Source of the DNA: Bacillus sp. 491mf
GTDB taxonomy: Bacteria > Bacillota > Bacilli > Bacillales > Bacillaceae_G
Assembly: GCF_900112415.1 (NCBI RefSeq)
Contig: NZ_FOLV01000001.1
Location: forward strand, 62,001-126,000
Length of the DNA: 64,000 bases
Reading direction: 5' to 3'
This document shows, one piece after another, positions 19,884 to 27,924 of this stretch (position 1 is the stretch's first letter; each line of letters opens with the position of its first letter). A program made the translations under genes and the position numbers. The notes beneath the pieces were generated by a model. The model searched no databases, was not told the origin of the DNA, and worked only from the letters and a program-made list of their open reading frames with translations.

Positions 19884-19930
19884 GATCTCATAAAAATAAG
19901 CTCTAAACATATTTTATGAGATTATTTTTT
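19884..19930. other. Second hairpin in the ptsI-coat gene gap
   Basis: ATCTCATAAAA pairs with TTTTATGAGAT around a 22-base loop, followed by TATTTTTT. It may be a back-up terminator or the end of a short transcript. The gap 19744-20197 has no ORF; it holds this hairpin and the 20-bp array. Confidence 0.5.
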
Positions 19931-19990
19931 ATAAAAAAGTTTGTTTAAAACCCACTTAGAATTCTTTAATCGAAAAGGAATAAAACGATG

Positions 19991-20089
19991 CAACTTTTTT
20001 TGTAAACTGTATAACTTTCTTTAAAACGGTACATCTTTTTTATAAACAGTACGACTTTATTTCAAAGCTACATCGTTTTTTAAACGGTT
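19991..20089. repeat. Array of five imperfect 20-bp tandem repeats
   Basis: Units start at 19991, 20011, 20031, 20051 (19 bp) and 20070. The rough unit is ACAACTTTTTTTAAAACGGT: an A-C-N-A/T-C head, a T-run, then AAAC(G/T)GT. No spacers, so not a CRISPR. It lies in AT-rich non-coding DNA past the terminator of ptsI. Confidence 0.75.
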
Positions 20090-20197
20090 TTGTATGCTAG
20101 CTAATTGTTTTCGAATTAATCAACTTTTGATGCTTGTGAGTAGTTAAATAAATAAAACCAGGAAAGCAATTGCTTTCCTGGGAATTATTCACTCATT

Positions 20198-20521
20198 TTA
20201 GAAAACGATAGCTACAACGTCATCTGGGCAAACACGTAATAAACCTCCACCTGGTATACTGCCTCCTGAGAAAAGTGCTACGCCATTTGAGAAGCCTTCA
20301 AATACAACGTTAGTAAAAGTACCGTTATCTCTAATTGTTAATAGAGTGACTCGAGTACCGACTGAAAGATTTCTAAGAACGTTACAAAAACGATTTCTAT
20401 TACCAGTACGGCGATCGTCGTGTTTAAAGCTACGGCGGCCGCTGCGTCTATCGCTACGGCAGACGTTGTGTCTATTGCTACGGCGACCACAGTCATCAAA
20501 TCCAAAACATCCTCCGAACAT
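20198..20521 (-). CDS. Probable spore coat or exosporium protein (Cys/Arg/Asp-rich head)
   Basis: 107 residues from ATG 20521, preceded by AAGGGGGTGAG; the longer open frame to 20776 has no RBS near its starts. Residues 1-50 are rich in Arg, Asp, Asn, Gly and Cys with repeated R/S/D pairs (NVCRSDRRSGRRSFKHDDRR); residues 55-107 look like a small beta-domain (VGTRVTLLTIRDNGTFTNVV). This composition recalls spore outer-layer proteins of the B. cereus group, but no named family is recognised; the coat role is inferred. No clear terminator after the stop. Confidence 0.7.
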   Translation of the reverse strand: MFGGCFGFDDCGRRSNRHNVCRSDRRSGRRSFKHDDRRTGNRNRFCNVLRNLSVGTRVTLLTIRDNGTFTNVVFEGFSNGVALFSGGSIPGGGLLRVCPDDVVAIVF

Positions 20522-20819
20522 AATTCTCACCCCCTTCACATTAATAAGATATGCTCTAGGTACATGCTTTGTTTGGACATAGTGTAATTTTTTTAAAAGA
20601 TTTTTTCCTATTTTGTAGGAAAAGAATAAATATCTTAGGTAGACTGTTGCGATTCTTCTTATAACATATGAGAAGGGGGAAATGAGAGTTTGGACAAAAG
20701 CTGATATGGAAATAAAAAAGACTGCCCCTTTTTTGTAATGACCCAGTAAAATGAGACAAGGATAAAGCACCCCCACTGTCGTATGTAAATGTAAACGACA
20801 AATTGGAGGTGTTTTTTCT

Positions 20820-21145
20820 ATGGGTAAAAAGAAAAATTATTATTCAGAAACTGTGAAGAGACAAGTGATTGAATTGAAGTTAGAGGGGAAATTAACCAAT
20901 CGTGAAATTATGGAAAAATTGGGAATATGTAATGTGGGACAGATCAAAACATGGATGAAATGGTTTCGAAATGGAGAAGAACATCGATTAGCACAACCAA
21001 TCGGCAAACAGTATAGTTATGGAAAAGGTCCTGCAGACTTAACTGAAATAGAAGAATTAAAACGAACAAATTGAAAGTAGAACTATTAAAAAAGTATCAG
21101 GAAATCGAAAGGAGATGGTCCCAGAAGTCATCGTCACGCTCGTAG
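20820..21145 (+). pseudogene. IS3 orfA, frameshifted
   Basis: The first 84 codons encode a normal IS3 OrfA helix-turn-helix (SETVKRQVIELKLEGKLTNR, then GICNVGQIKTWMKWF) and end in EIEELKRTN-stop at 21074. The leucine-zipper continuation is in another frame: KLKVELLKKYQEIERRW from about 21072, ending at 21143-21145. A one-base (or four-base) deletion near 21070 explains this. Without OrfA and the OrfAB fusion the copy is probably not self-mobile. RBS GGAGGTG is intact. Confidence 0.8.
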
Positions 21146-21960
21146 AAGAAATGAAAAATCGATATTCCATCAGTCTCATCTGTGAATGCATGGGCATCTC
21201 CCGTGCTACTTATTATCGCTGGAGGAGAAAACCATGGGGCTTGTCTCCTCTAGAAAAGCAAATTAAAAGGCTTTGTACAACTTACAAATTTCGAATTGGA
21301 CATCGCACCGTCACGGGGTTATTACGAACAAAATTAGCAATACAAGTTAACCGAAAGACCGTACAAAGAATTATGCAAAAATATGACCTTCAATGTAGAG
21401 TAAAACCAAAACGAAAAATGAAGGTAGTAGGAGAAAGTCAGAAGGTAGTACCAAATCGTTTCGAACAAAATTTTCAAGCAGACCGACCAAATCAAAAGTG
21501 GGTAACGGATATTACGTACTTACCTTTTGGAGAATCTATGATGTATTTATCAACAATTATGGACCTGTATAATAACGAAATCATCGCTTATCGTGTGAAA
21601 GAAACTCAAGATGTAACTCTTGTATTAGAGGCTGCCAGTAAGAACAGAGAAGTAAAAGGTGTTACCCTTCATAGTGATCAGGGATCCGTCTATACTTCTT
21701 ATGCTTTTCAGGATTTATCCGAAGAAAAAGGCATTATCACAAGCATGTCCCGGAAAGGAAACTGCTTCGATAATGCCGTCATCGAATCCTTCCACTCCAC
21801 CATAAAGTCGGAAGAATTCTATACCCTAAAAAGGGTACGCCTTACAAATTCTATTGTACTAGAAAACGTGAATGATTTCATGCATTATTATAATCACATG
21901 CGACCGTTTAAAAAATTAAACTACCTGTCCCCGGTTGAATATAGGGAACAGGTAGCATAG
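21115..21960 (+). CDS. IS3-family transposase OrfB (DDE integrase core)
   Basis: 281 residues counted from ATG 21115; in the intact element it would be made as OrfAB by a -1 shift at AAAAAAG (21088-21094), since orfB is in the -1 frame of the restored orfA. The rve core is complete: HTH_21-like start, WVTDITYL (first Asp), HSDQGSVYTS (second Asp), GNCFDNAVIESFHSTIKSE (Glu) and MRPFKKLNYLSPVEY. Integrity suggests recent arrival. Confidence 0.92.
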   Translation: MVPEVIVTLVEEMKNRYSISLICECMGISRATYYRWRRKPWGLSPLEKQIKRLCTTYKFRIGHRTVTGLLRTKLAIQVNRKTVQRIMQKYDLQCRVKPKRKMKVVGESQKVVPNRFEQNFQADRPNQKWVTDITYLPFGESMMYLSTIMDLYNNEIIAYRVKETQDVTLVLEAASKNREVKGVTLHSDQGSVYTSYAFQDLSEEKGIITSMSRKGNCFDNAVIESFHSTIKSEEFYTLKRVRLTNSIVLENVNDFMHYYNHMRPFKKLNYLSPVEYREQVA

Positions 21961-22012
21961 GTGTTTTATTCCTGTCTCACATCAGTGGTCCAGTTCATTT
22001 TTAGGGCAGTCT

Positions 22013-22231
22013 TTATATTTTTTTGCTTTTATATAAAACAATGATATATACAGGAAGTGCTAATAGTAACGGTGCAAAGGAGCGAGAGGTATACTGACTA
22101 ACTTCTGATTGAAGCGTTGTTTCTTTTGAAAACTGTAGCATCGCAATATTTGTCATATCCCCAACGAAGTACAGAAGCAGTACTGTGACTATGTAGCATA
22201 ATATGGCGATAAAGCTTCCATATAAATTCAA
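22013..22231 (-). CDS. Small two-helix membrane protein, unknown
   Basis: 72 residues from TTG 22231 (GTGAGGG upstream); a TTG at 22255 is in frame. Two hydrophobic segments (GSFIAILCYIVTVLLLYFVG and FAPLLLALPVYIIVLY) flank a polar loop, and the tail is KSKKI. The stop lies within two bases of the IS end, so the C-terminus may have been changed by the insertion. No family recognised. Confidence 0.5.
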   Translation of the reverse strand: MNLYGSFIAILCYIVTVLLLYFVGDMTNIAMLQFSKETTLQSEVSQYTSRSFAPLLLALPVYIIVLYKSKKI

Positions 22232-22385
22232 CGAAAATCCCTCACTTGTTATCAATTTGTTACTATTGTATCACAATTGTAACAAAAAAGCACCTTTAGA
22301 CTACATTCTGTTATTATTAGGTAGTAATCCGCTCTTAATATTTAGAGAAAAGTGAAGAAGATAGATATGTACAAATAAAATAACG

Positions 22386-22477
22386 ATATAAAAAACCTTT
22401 TCTTTTTAAGGGAGGACGAGAGCATCTGGCCATACATAGAAGCGGTCATGTTGTATTCTCCACAGCAGTGACTTAAA
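22386..22477 (+). repeat. Repeat family A, copy 3 (internally deleted)
   Basis: ATATAAAAAACCTTT, GGGAGGACGAGAGCATCTGGCC and AGAAGCGGTCA match the left two thirds, then CAGCAGTGACTTA matches the far end; about 60 bp of centre is missing. The rest of the 22232-22562 gap has fragments like repeat B (TTTAGAGAAAAGTGAAGA near 22340) and no ORF. Confidence 0.7.
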
Positions 22478-22537
22478 TGCTGAATAACCGCTGTCAGATT
22501 CATAGTTGGTGAGAATTTCATTAGTGAGGAATAGAAA

Positions 22538-22562
22538 AAACCCCCATAGATGGAGGTTCACA
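22538..22562 (-). terminator. Terminator after the nitroreductase gene
   Basis: On the minus strand ACCTCCAT pairs with ATGGGGGT, followed by TTTTTTC. Confidence 0.75.
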
Positions 22563-23180
22563 TTAATTTGCCCATTCTGTTACTTGTTCTACGCTCATAC
22601 GTGGTGCTGGGTGTCCTGCTAATGTAGATTCACCAATTGTAATTAACATAATTGGAATGTAACGAGAAGAAACGTTAAACTCTTCCATTAATGCTTGTGG
22701 ATTGAATCCTCCAATTGCACATGTATCCCAACCAGTTGCTTTTGCTGCAAGCATAAGCTGCATTGCTGCTAAAGAGGCGTTTGAGAATGCTGCATCACGC
22801 GAGTATTGTTCACGTTGATATGCACCTTCAATATTTTGCGCTAAACGATTTTTTGCTTCTTCCTGCATAAGTCCTTGTTCTACAAGTGGGCCGTATACAG
22901 AATCAACACTTTTATATGCTTCTAGGTCGCCTAAAATAGCAACAACTGCAGAGGCATCGAGAATTTGTTGCTGATTATATGCAATTGGATGTAAACGACG
23001 TTGTGCATCTTCTCCTTGGAATACAAGGAATTTCCAATGCTGTAGATTCCATGCTGATGGTGCTTGGCCAGCTGCTTTTAAAATATCATATAGTTCCTCT
23101 TTTGAAATTTCTTTTTCAGGGTTGAAAGCACGATTAGATGTACGTTCGTATAAAACAGTAAAGAAATCTTGCTTTGTCAT
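22563..23180 (-). CDS. NAD(P)H nitroreductase family protein
   Basis: 205 residues. FMN-binding nitroreductase fold: RTSNRAFNPEKEIS near the start, AAGQAPSAWNLQHWKFLV (FMN contact) and GWDTCAIGGFNPQALM. It resembles the MhqN/YodC group that acts on quinones or nitroaromatics; the substrate here is not known. RBS TTGGAGGAAC lies before the ATG. Single-gene unit. The 280-bp gap upstream, shared with the divergent GGDEF gene, is AT-rich and shows no further feature. Confidence 0.9.
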   Translation of the reverse strand: MTKQDFFTVLYERTSNRAFNPEKEISKEELYDILKAAGQAPSAWNLQHWKFLVFQGEDAQRRLHPIAYNQQQILDASAVVAILGDLEAYKSVDSVYGPLVEQGLMQEEAKNRLAQNIEGAYQREQYSRDAAFSNASLAAMQLMLAAKATGWDTCAIGGFNPQALMEEFNVSSRYIPIMLITIGESTLAGHPAPRMSVEQVTEWAN

Positions 23181-23460
23181 TATAGTTCCTCCAAGTATCG
23201 TTTTTAATTGTAAATATTTTCGAATGAAAAAAATGTTCTTTACTTACATTTTGTTAGTTGATACTGTAAAAGGATATAATATATACATTTCTATTGTCAA
23301 GTATTTTGAAAAAGATGTGGGGAATAGAAGGTATTCGCACAGGAGTCTGATTTATTGTTTACATACAATAAAAGATGATACAGAGATTCAATTCGTTACC
23401 ATGTGATAGTTTGTTGAATAGATTTAGTTCTTTTAAGTTTGTTAGAATGGGATAAATAAA

Positions 23461-24771
23461 GTGAGTGAAAGCCTAATGGTGAACATTCTACATTTTTTAT
23501 TGGAACATACAGTTTTTCAAAATGTATTAAAGGATCTCGATATGAATGTCTTGTATATCGAAGATGGTCATAACGAGAGACACACAATTGCAATGATAAA
23601 GCCAAAGTGCTTGTTTTTGGCACATAGTTTTGAAGAAGGAAAAATATTGTTTGAAAAAGTTCAGCCGCAAATCGTGATTATATACATTACGAAAGCTTCT
23701 CAGGTTGATTTTGTGAAGGAACTATTTAATTCAGATATTTCATTTATCGTTGTATGGAGTGAAGAAGTGACATATCAATTTGTTGACTTAATTAAACTTG
23801 GTGTACGAAACATCGTCTTACCACCAATTACGCCGCAATCTGTACTTGCTGAAGTACAAAAAAGTGTGTATGAGTTGTCATTAGTTAAACAAGTCATATT
23901 ACAGCAAGAGTTACTTCAAATGATATTTGATTTTCAAAATGATTTATTGTTTATTCTAGAAGATGATGAAATTATAGATTGCAATACAAATTTTTTACGG
24001 TTTTTCGGATACGAAGATCTTATGTCATATCATGAGCACCATATGACATTTGCAGAACATTTTGCCCAAGAGAATGAATATTATATTGCGGAAAATAATA
24101 CAATGTGGATTGATGATTGCTTAACGCACTCAAGAAAAATTAAAATGTATAATGAAATTGGAGAAGCAAGAATATTTTTGTTACGTATTGCTCCGTTACC
24201 TAATGATGTATCGAGATTCATCGCGACATGTACAGATATTACAGCGTTAGAAGAAGAATATAAAGAGCAAGAGCGCTTAGTAACAACTGATTCTCTGACG
24301 AATATTTATAATAGAATGAAGTTTCAAATACTATTCTCAGAAGGCTTGGAAACTGCTGTACGAATGAATCAATCATTTGCTCTTGTTATATTTAATCTGG
24401 ATAATTTTCAAAAAGTAAATGACACGTATGGGTATGATTTTGGAGACTTAGCGCTAGTACAATTGGCGGAACTTGTAACAACAAAATTACAGACGCATCA
24501 TGTTTTTGCACGGTGGAGTGGAGAAGAATTTATTATTTTTTTATCTCAAACAACAGAAAAAGAAGCATTTCAAATTGCGGAAGCACTCCGGTTTTTTATT
24601 GAAACAAAAAATTTTTCTGGAATATCAAAGATAACAGCGAGCTTCGGTGTTGCGGCATTTGAAAATGGAATTACAAAAGAAATGTTAATGCATCGAGCAA
24701 ATATTGCACTATATGAAGCAAAGAAAAAGGGGAAAAATCAAGTGTGTTTATATCGGAAAGAAAAAATGTAA
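23461..24771 (+). CDS. PAS-GGDEF protein, putative diguanylate cyclase
   Basis: 436 residues from GTG 23461 (ATG 23476 is an alternative; the RBS is weak for both). An N-terminal region, about 30-135, has receiver-like alternation (PQIVIIYITKASQ, IVLPPITPQSVLAEV) but no clear phospho-Asp pocket. A PAS-like domain spans about 150-265. The GGDEF domain is about 275-435, starting TDSLTNIYNRMKFQ. The active-site loop reads SGEEF (about 354-358), a tolerated variant of GGEEF. No membrane segment, so cytosolic. It likely makes c-di-GMP; no EAL domain is nearby. Confidence 0.85.
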   Translation: MSESLMVNILHFLLEHTVFQNVLKDLDMNVLYIEDGHNERHTIAMIKPKCLFLAHSFEEGKILFEKVQPQIVIIYITKASQVDFVKELFNSDISFIVVWSEEVTYQFVDLIKLGVRNIVLPPITPQSVLAEVQKSVYELSLVKQVILQQELLQMIFDFQNDLLFILEDDEIIDCNTNFLRFFGYEDLMSYHEHHMTFAEHFAQENEYYIAENNTMWIDDCLTHSRKIKMYNEIGEARIFLLRIAPLPNDVSRFIATCTDITALEEEYKEQERLVTTDSLTNIYNRMKFQILFSEGLETAVRMNQSFALVIFNLDNFQKVNDTYGYDFGDLALVQLAELVTTKLQTHHVFARWSGEEFIIFLSQTTEKEAFQIAEALRFFIETKNFSGISKITASFGVAAFENGITKEMLMHRANIALYEAKKKGKNQVCLYRKEKM

Positions 24772-24804
24772 TTTTTTCGCAACAAATTGTTGCGATTTTT
24801 TTTT
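24772..24804 (+). terminator. Terminator after the GGDEF gene
   Basis: TCGCAACAA pairs with TTGTTGCGA, followed by nine T. Confidence 0.93.
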
Positions 24805-24869
24805 ATTAACGGATAATGGGAAGGAGGGGAGGAGTAAATACTTAAGATGCGATGGAGGATTATTAAGAA

Positions 24870-26003
24870 ATGAAGACGTTATGGAGTACAATTATTTTTT
24901 TACTTTCTATTTTATTAGTAGGAAGCTATTTCTTTTTTAAAGTACCTGCTAAAAAAGAAGCTCAATCAATAAAAACAACTGCCCCTGCTAATACAACGAA
25001 AGAAAAACAAAAAGAAAAACCAAAAGAAATTGATTATACCGCTGTTACTCAAAAACTAGATCAGTATTTAAAAGACAAACAATTTAATGGATCAGTCCTT
25101 GTTACCTATAAAGGGCGTACAATATTAAATAACGGGTATGGCTATGCGGATATACAAAAGCAAATTGAAAATACACCGCAAACAAAATATCGAATTGGTT
25201 CTATTACAAAAACGGCCACTGCTGTATCGATTTTACAGTTACAAGAACAAGGGAAGTTAAATATACAGGAAAATGTACATACATATATTCCATCTTTTCC
25301 TGCGAATAAAAATATTACATTATATCATTTATTAACGCATACATCAGGACTACCTGGGCATGGGAAAGGTAAAGTTAATGCGGCATCACGGCTTAATTTA
25401 GTAACGTGGCTTGGACAACAACCAACTGCTTTTCAACCGGGGCAAGGCTGGTTATATACAGATTATAATTATATGTTACTAGCTTATATTGTGGAAAAAA
25501 GATCGGGACAATCTTTAGCACAATACGTTACAGAACACATCTTTATTCCAGCGGGAATGACAGAATCAGGAATGGGAGAGACACCAGAAGGAGATGTGAA
25601 TTTTACAAAAGGATATAAAAAGCAAGAGAATGAGCTTGTATTAGCTCCAAAATTAAATATGAATTGGTTATATGGATGCGGTGAGATGTATACAACGGCA
25701 CATGATATGCAAAAATTAGACGAAGCAATTATGACAACTAAGCTTATTTCGCCTGAAAGTTTAAAATTAATGGTAACACCATCTGCGGAAAAAAAATACG
25801 CATTTAGCTTTTACATATATCCAGATTATTATCACAACCATGGTGTACTTTCGGGATGGAATACATTTAATAACTTTAATTGGGATAAAAAATTATTTGT
25901 TACTGTATTTTCAAATGTGCAAAATGGAATTAATGATGAGTTTAATTCAGAATTTCGTAAACTTGTGAGTGATTTGTTAGAAAAAGAGGAGATGAGAAAA
26001 TGA
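24870..26003 (+). CDS. Membrane-anchored beta-lactamase/D-Ala-D-Ala carboxypeptidase-like serine hydrolase
   Basis: 377 residues. A single N-terminal helix (TIIFLLSILLVGSYFFF) anchors it outside the membrane, followed by a Lys/Thr linker to about residue 55. The class C-type catalytic domain has the SxxK motif SITK (Ser about 111), and YTDYNY where YSN would be usual; HTSGLPGHG is also typical. Substrate unknown: peptidoglycan peptide, ester or D-amino acid peptide. The gene overlaps the next one by 4 bp (ATGA). Confidence 0.87.
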   Translation: MKTLWSTIIFLLSILLVGSYFFFKVPAKKEAQSIKTTAPANTTKEKQKEKPKEIDYTAVTQKLDQYLKDKQFNGSVLVTYKGRTILNNGYGYADIQKQIENTPQTKYRIGSITKTATAVSILQLQEQGKLNIQENVHTYIPSFPANKNITLYHLLTHTSGLPGHGKGKVNAASRLNLVTWLGQQPTAFQPGQGWLYTDYNYMLLAYIVEKRSGQSLAQYVTEHIFIPAGMTESGMGETPEGDVNFTKGYKKQENELVLAPKLNMNWLYGCGEMYTTAHDMQKLDEAIMTTKLISPESLKLMVTPSAEKKYAFSFYIYPDYYHNHGVLSGWNTFNNFNWDKKLFVTVFSNVQNGINDEFNSEFRKLVSDLLEKEEMRK

Positions 26004-26884
26004 AGCAGTTATTACCACCAGCTTCTATTGGTTTTGTTGGTACCGGTGTTATGGGAAAAAGTATGGTACGTCATTTACTAAAGGCAGGCTATACTGTGTA
26101 CGTATATAATCGTACAAAAGAAAAAACTGCGGATTTAATTGAAGAAGGCGCACAGTGGTGTGATTCTCCAAAGGAAATTGCAGGAACAGTAGATGTAGTA
26201 ATGACTATGGTTGGATATCCGCATGATGTAGAGGAAGTATATTTTGGTGAAAATGGAATTCTTACTCAAGCAAAACAAGGAACAATTACGATCGACTTTA
26301 CAACATCAACACCAACTTTGGCGAAACGGATTTACGAAGAAGGAAAGAGTAAGGGGATTTATGTATTAGATGCCCCTGTATCGGGCGGAGATGTTGGAGC
26401 AAAAGAAGGGCGTCTTGCAATCATGATTGGTGGAGACGAAGAAGTATATACAGCCTGCTTGCCATTATTTGAACTATTAGGTAAAAATATAATATTGCAA
26501 GGAAAAGCAGGTAGTGGTCAACATACAAAAATGTGCAATCAAATTGCAATTGCATCCAATATGCTTGGTGTATGTGAAGCACTTGCTTATGCAAAAAAGG
26601 CAGGGTTACAACCAGAAAAAGTGTTACAAAGTATTTCTACTGGTGCAGCAGGCAGCTGGTCATTAAGTAATTTAGCACCTCGTATGTTACAAGATGATTT
26701 TGAACCAGGATTTTATGTGAAGCATTTTATAAAAGATATGAACATTGCCTTAGCAGAAGCAGAAGAGCTTGGATTATCTGCACCTGGCTTAACTCTTGCT
26801 AGAGAATTATATGAGCAATTGATGCAAGATGGTGAAGAAAATAGTGGAACACAAGCATTATATAAACAATATATAAAGGAATGA
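26000..26884 (+). CDS. NAD(P)-dependent beta-hydroxyacid dehydrogenase
   Basis: 294 residues, of the 3-hydroxyisobutyrate dehydrogenase/GlyR family. Rossmann motif GFVGTGVMGKSMVRHLLKAG, substrate-site signature DAPVSGGDVGAKEG and the catalytic Lys in GSGQHTKMCNQI (about residue 172). B. subtilis YkwC is a similar protein. The substrate (3-hydroxyisobutyrate, tartronate semialdehyde or other) cannot be told. Translationally coupled to the serine hydrolase upstream; a small unknown gene follows after 4 bp. Confidence 0.9.
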   Translation: MKQLLPPASIGFVGTGVMGKSMVRHLLKAGYTVYVYNRTKEKTADLIEEGAQWCDSPKEIAGTVDVVMTMVGYPHDVEEVYFGENGILTQAKQGTITIDFTTSTPTLAKRIYEEGKSKGIYVLDAPVSGGDVGAKEGRLAIMIGGDEEVYTACLPLFELLGKNIILQGKAGSGQHTKMCNQIAIASNMLGVCEALAYAKKAGLQPEKVLQSISTGAAGSWSLSNLAPRMLQDDFEPGFYVKHFIKDMNIALAEAEELGLSAPGLTLARELYEQLMQDGEENSGTQALYKQYIKE

Positions 26885-26888
26885 TTGT

Positions 26889-27221
26889 ATGAGTTTAGAA
26901 AAGTTCGATAATATTATTCGCACAGTACAGTGTACAGAAACGACTCTTATTAATGATAAACAACAGGCGGCGTTTAAAAAGAAGTATAACTTTGAACCGT
27001 TATTTGAATATGGTAGAGATGCAACAGGGCGTTATGTTATTCGAACAACGAAAGAAATGCTAGAAGAGATGAAATTTTATTTAGCATTAAAATATGAGCG
27101 TGATCTCATTGATTTATATATGAATGCAGAAGTAGACGGGAAATTTTATGTTTCGGTTAGTTACGGAGACGATGCGCTTCATTTACAAGAGCTGTTTCAA
27201 TTTTTAGAAGAAAATAAGTAA
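26889..27221 (+). CDS. Conserved small protein of unknown function
   Basis: 110 residues, soluble, acidic. It shows mixed alpha/beta content (KYNFEPLFEYGRDATGRYVI, then LALKYERDLIDLYMNAEVDG). No signal peptide, membrane helix or named domain is recognised. It is the third gene of the operon that begins at 24870, 4 bp after the dehydrogenase, and ends at a shared terminator. Confidence 0.7.
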   Translation: MSLEKFDNIIRTVQCTETTLINDKQQAAFKKKYNFEPLFEYGRDATGRYVIRTTKEMLEEMKFYLALKYERDLIDLYMNAEVDGKFYVSVSYGDDALHLQELFQFLEENK

Positions 27222-27249
27222 AAAAGTCCTCGTTATGAGGACTTTTTTA
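27220..27249. terminator. Bidirectional terminator
   Basis: AAAAAGTCCTC pairs with GAGGACTTTTT between two convergent genes. Confidence 0.92.
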
Positions 27250-27250
27250 G

Positions 27251-27529
27251 TTAGGAAAGGCTTGTTGCCCGGCGTGCTTTTTCAATTGGAAAGGGAATCA
27301 CTTCAGCTATTCTGTTTTGAGTAAATCGTTTTGTGCGAGCGTGACGTAATATATAGAAGGCAAACAGGATACCGACAGGAACTGCACCATATAAACCGAA
27401 AAATAAAGCGCTTACAGTAGATGCGACGAAACCAATCATACCAATTTCTAACTCATCCATAATAGCTCCCAAAACAGCAGGTATAGCCCCGCAAACGACA
27501 CCAAAAAGAATTGCTAAAATTAACTCCAT
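27251..27529 (-). CDS. Small integral membrane protein
   Basis: 92 residues. Two or three hydrophobic segments: the N-terminal LILAILFGVVCGAIPAVLGAI, IGMIGFVASTVSALFFGLYG and VPVGILFAFYIL, then a basic tail ARTKRFTQN. AAGGAGG lies about 10 bp before the ATG. No family assigned. Single gene. Confidence 0.75.
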   Translation of the reverse strand: MELILAILFGVVCGAIPAVLGAIMDELEIGMIGFVASTVSALFFGLYGAVPVGILFAFYILRHARTKRFTQNRIAEVIPFPIEKARRATSLS

Positions 27530-27651
27530 ATATTCCCTTCCTCCTTTTACAATATCGTTCTTTTTTTCTATTATTTGTATTATAACATAGTTTAAACAGA
27601 ATTTTCAGAAAAAATTCATAAAATGTTCATAAAATTGTAAAAAATTTCAAC

Positions 27652-27688
27652 AAAAAAGAAGGATTATCTCATTAAGGAGATAATCCTG
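27652..27688 (-). terminator. Terminator of the mtnWXBD operon
   Basis: On the minus strand AGGATTATCTC pairs with GAGATAATCCT, followed by TCTTTTTTG. It lies about 170 bp past the mtnD stop because repeat B2 separates them. A smaller hairpin, AAAGGGGA...TCCCCTTT (27731-27752), lies between. Confidence 0.85.
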
Positions 27689-27768
27689 TCCATAGGAGGA
27701 AATATATGTAGAGTGAATAAAGGGAAGGAAAAGGGGAACCAATCCCCTTTATTCAACATGCTACCTTA

Positions 27769-27924
27769 ATAAAGTGAAACTTCCATCAGTGGGGGGGGTC
27801 ATTCCCCACTGGTGGTTAGTTGAACCAATCGGGCTTTTACGGACAGTTAGACTCCCACCTATCTTCTTTGCTTCTCTCCCAATCTTGAGGTGGGAGTCTT
27901 ACTGTCCGTTAATGCGGGATAAAT
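27769..27924 (+). repeat. Repeat family B, copy 2 (156 bp) inserted in the 3' end of mtnD
   Basis: Bounded by ATAAAG (27769) and ATAAAT (27919), i.e. TTTAT on the minus strand at both ends. It contains the CATCAGTGGGG hairpin, CCAATCGGGCTTTTACGGACAG and a stem GACTCCCACCT...AGGTGGGAGTC. Length and TTTAT duplication match the published description of the B. cereus group element bcr1. It supplies the last 19 codons and the stop of mtnD. Confidence 0.9.

Larger units (their letters stand above)
20717..22014 (+). mobile_element. IS3-family insertion sequence (IS150-like), about 1.3 kb
   Basis: Left end AAAGACTGCCCC and right end GGGCAGTCTTT are inverted; inside them the ends stay related (GTAATGACCCAGTAAAATGAGAC at the left versus the reverse of GTCTCACATCAGTGGTCCAGTTC at the right). 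It carries orfA and orfB with an A6G slippery site at 21088-21094. The exact outer base and the target duplication cannot be fixed because both flanks are A/T runs. Confidence 0.9.

Noticed and set aside
19991-20089. Tandem repeats as a CRISPR array
   Set aside because: Units are contiguous, without spacers, and no cas genes are in the window.
20556-20776. N-terminal extension of the coat-like gene
   Set aside because: The frame is open but the only good RBS (AAGGGGGTGAG) is right before 20521, and the extension is AT-rich noise crossing the IS border.
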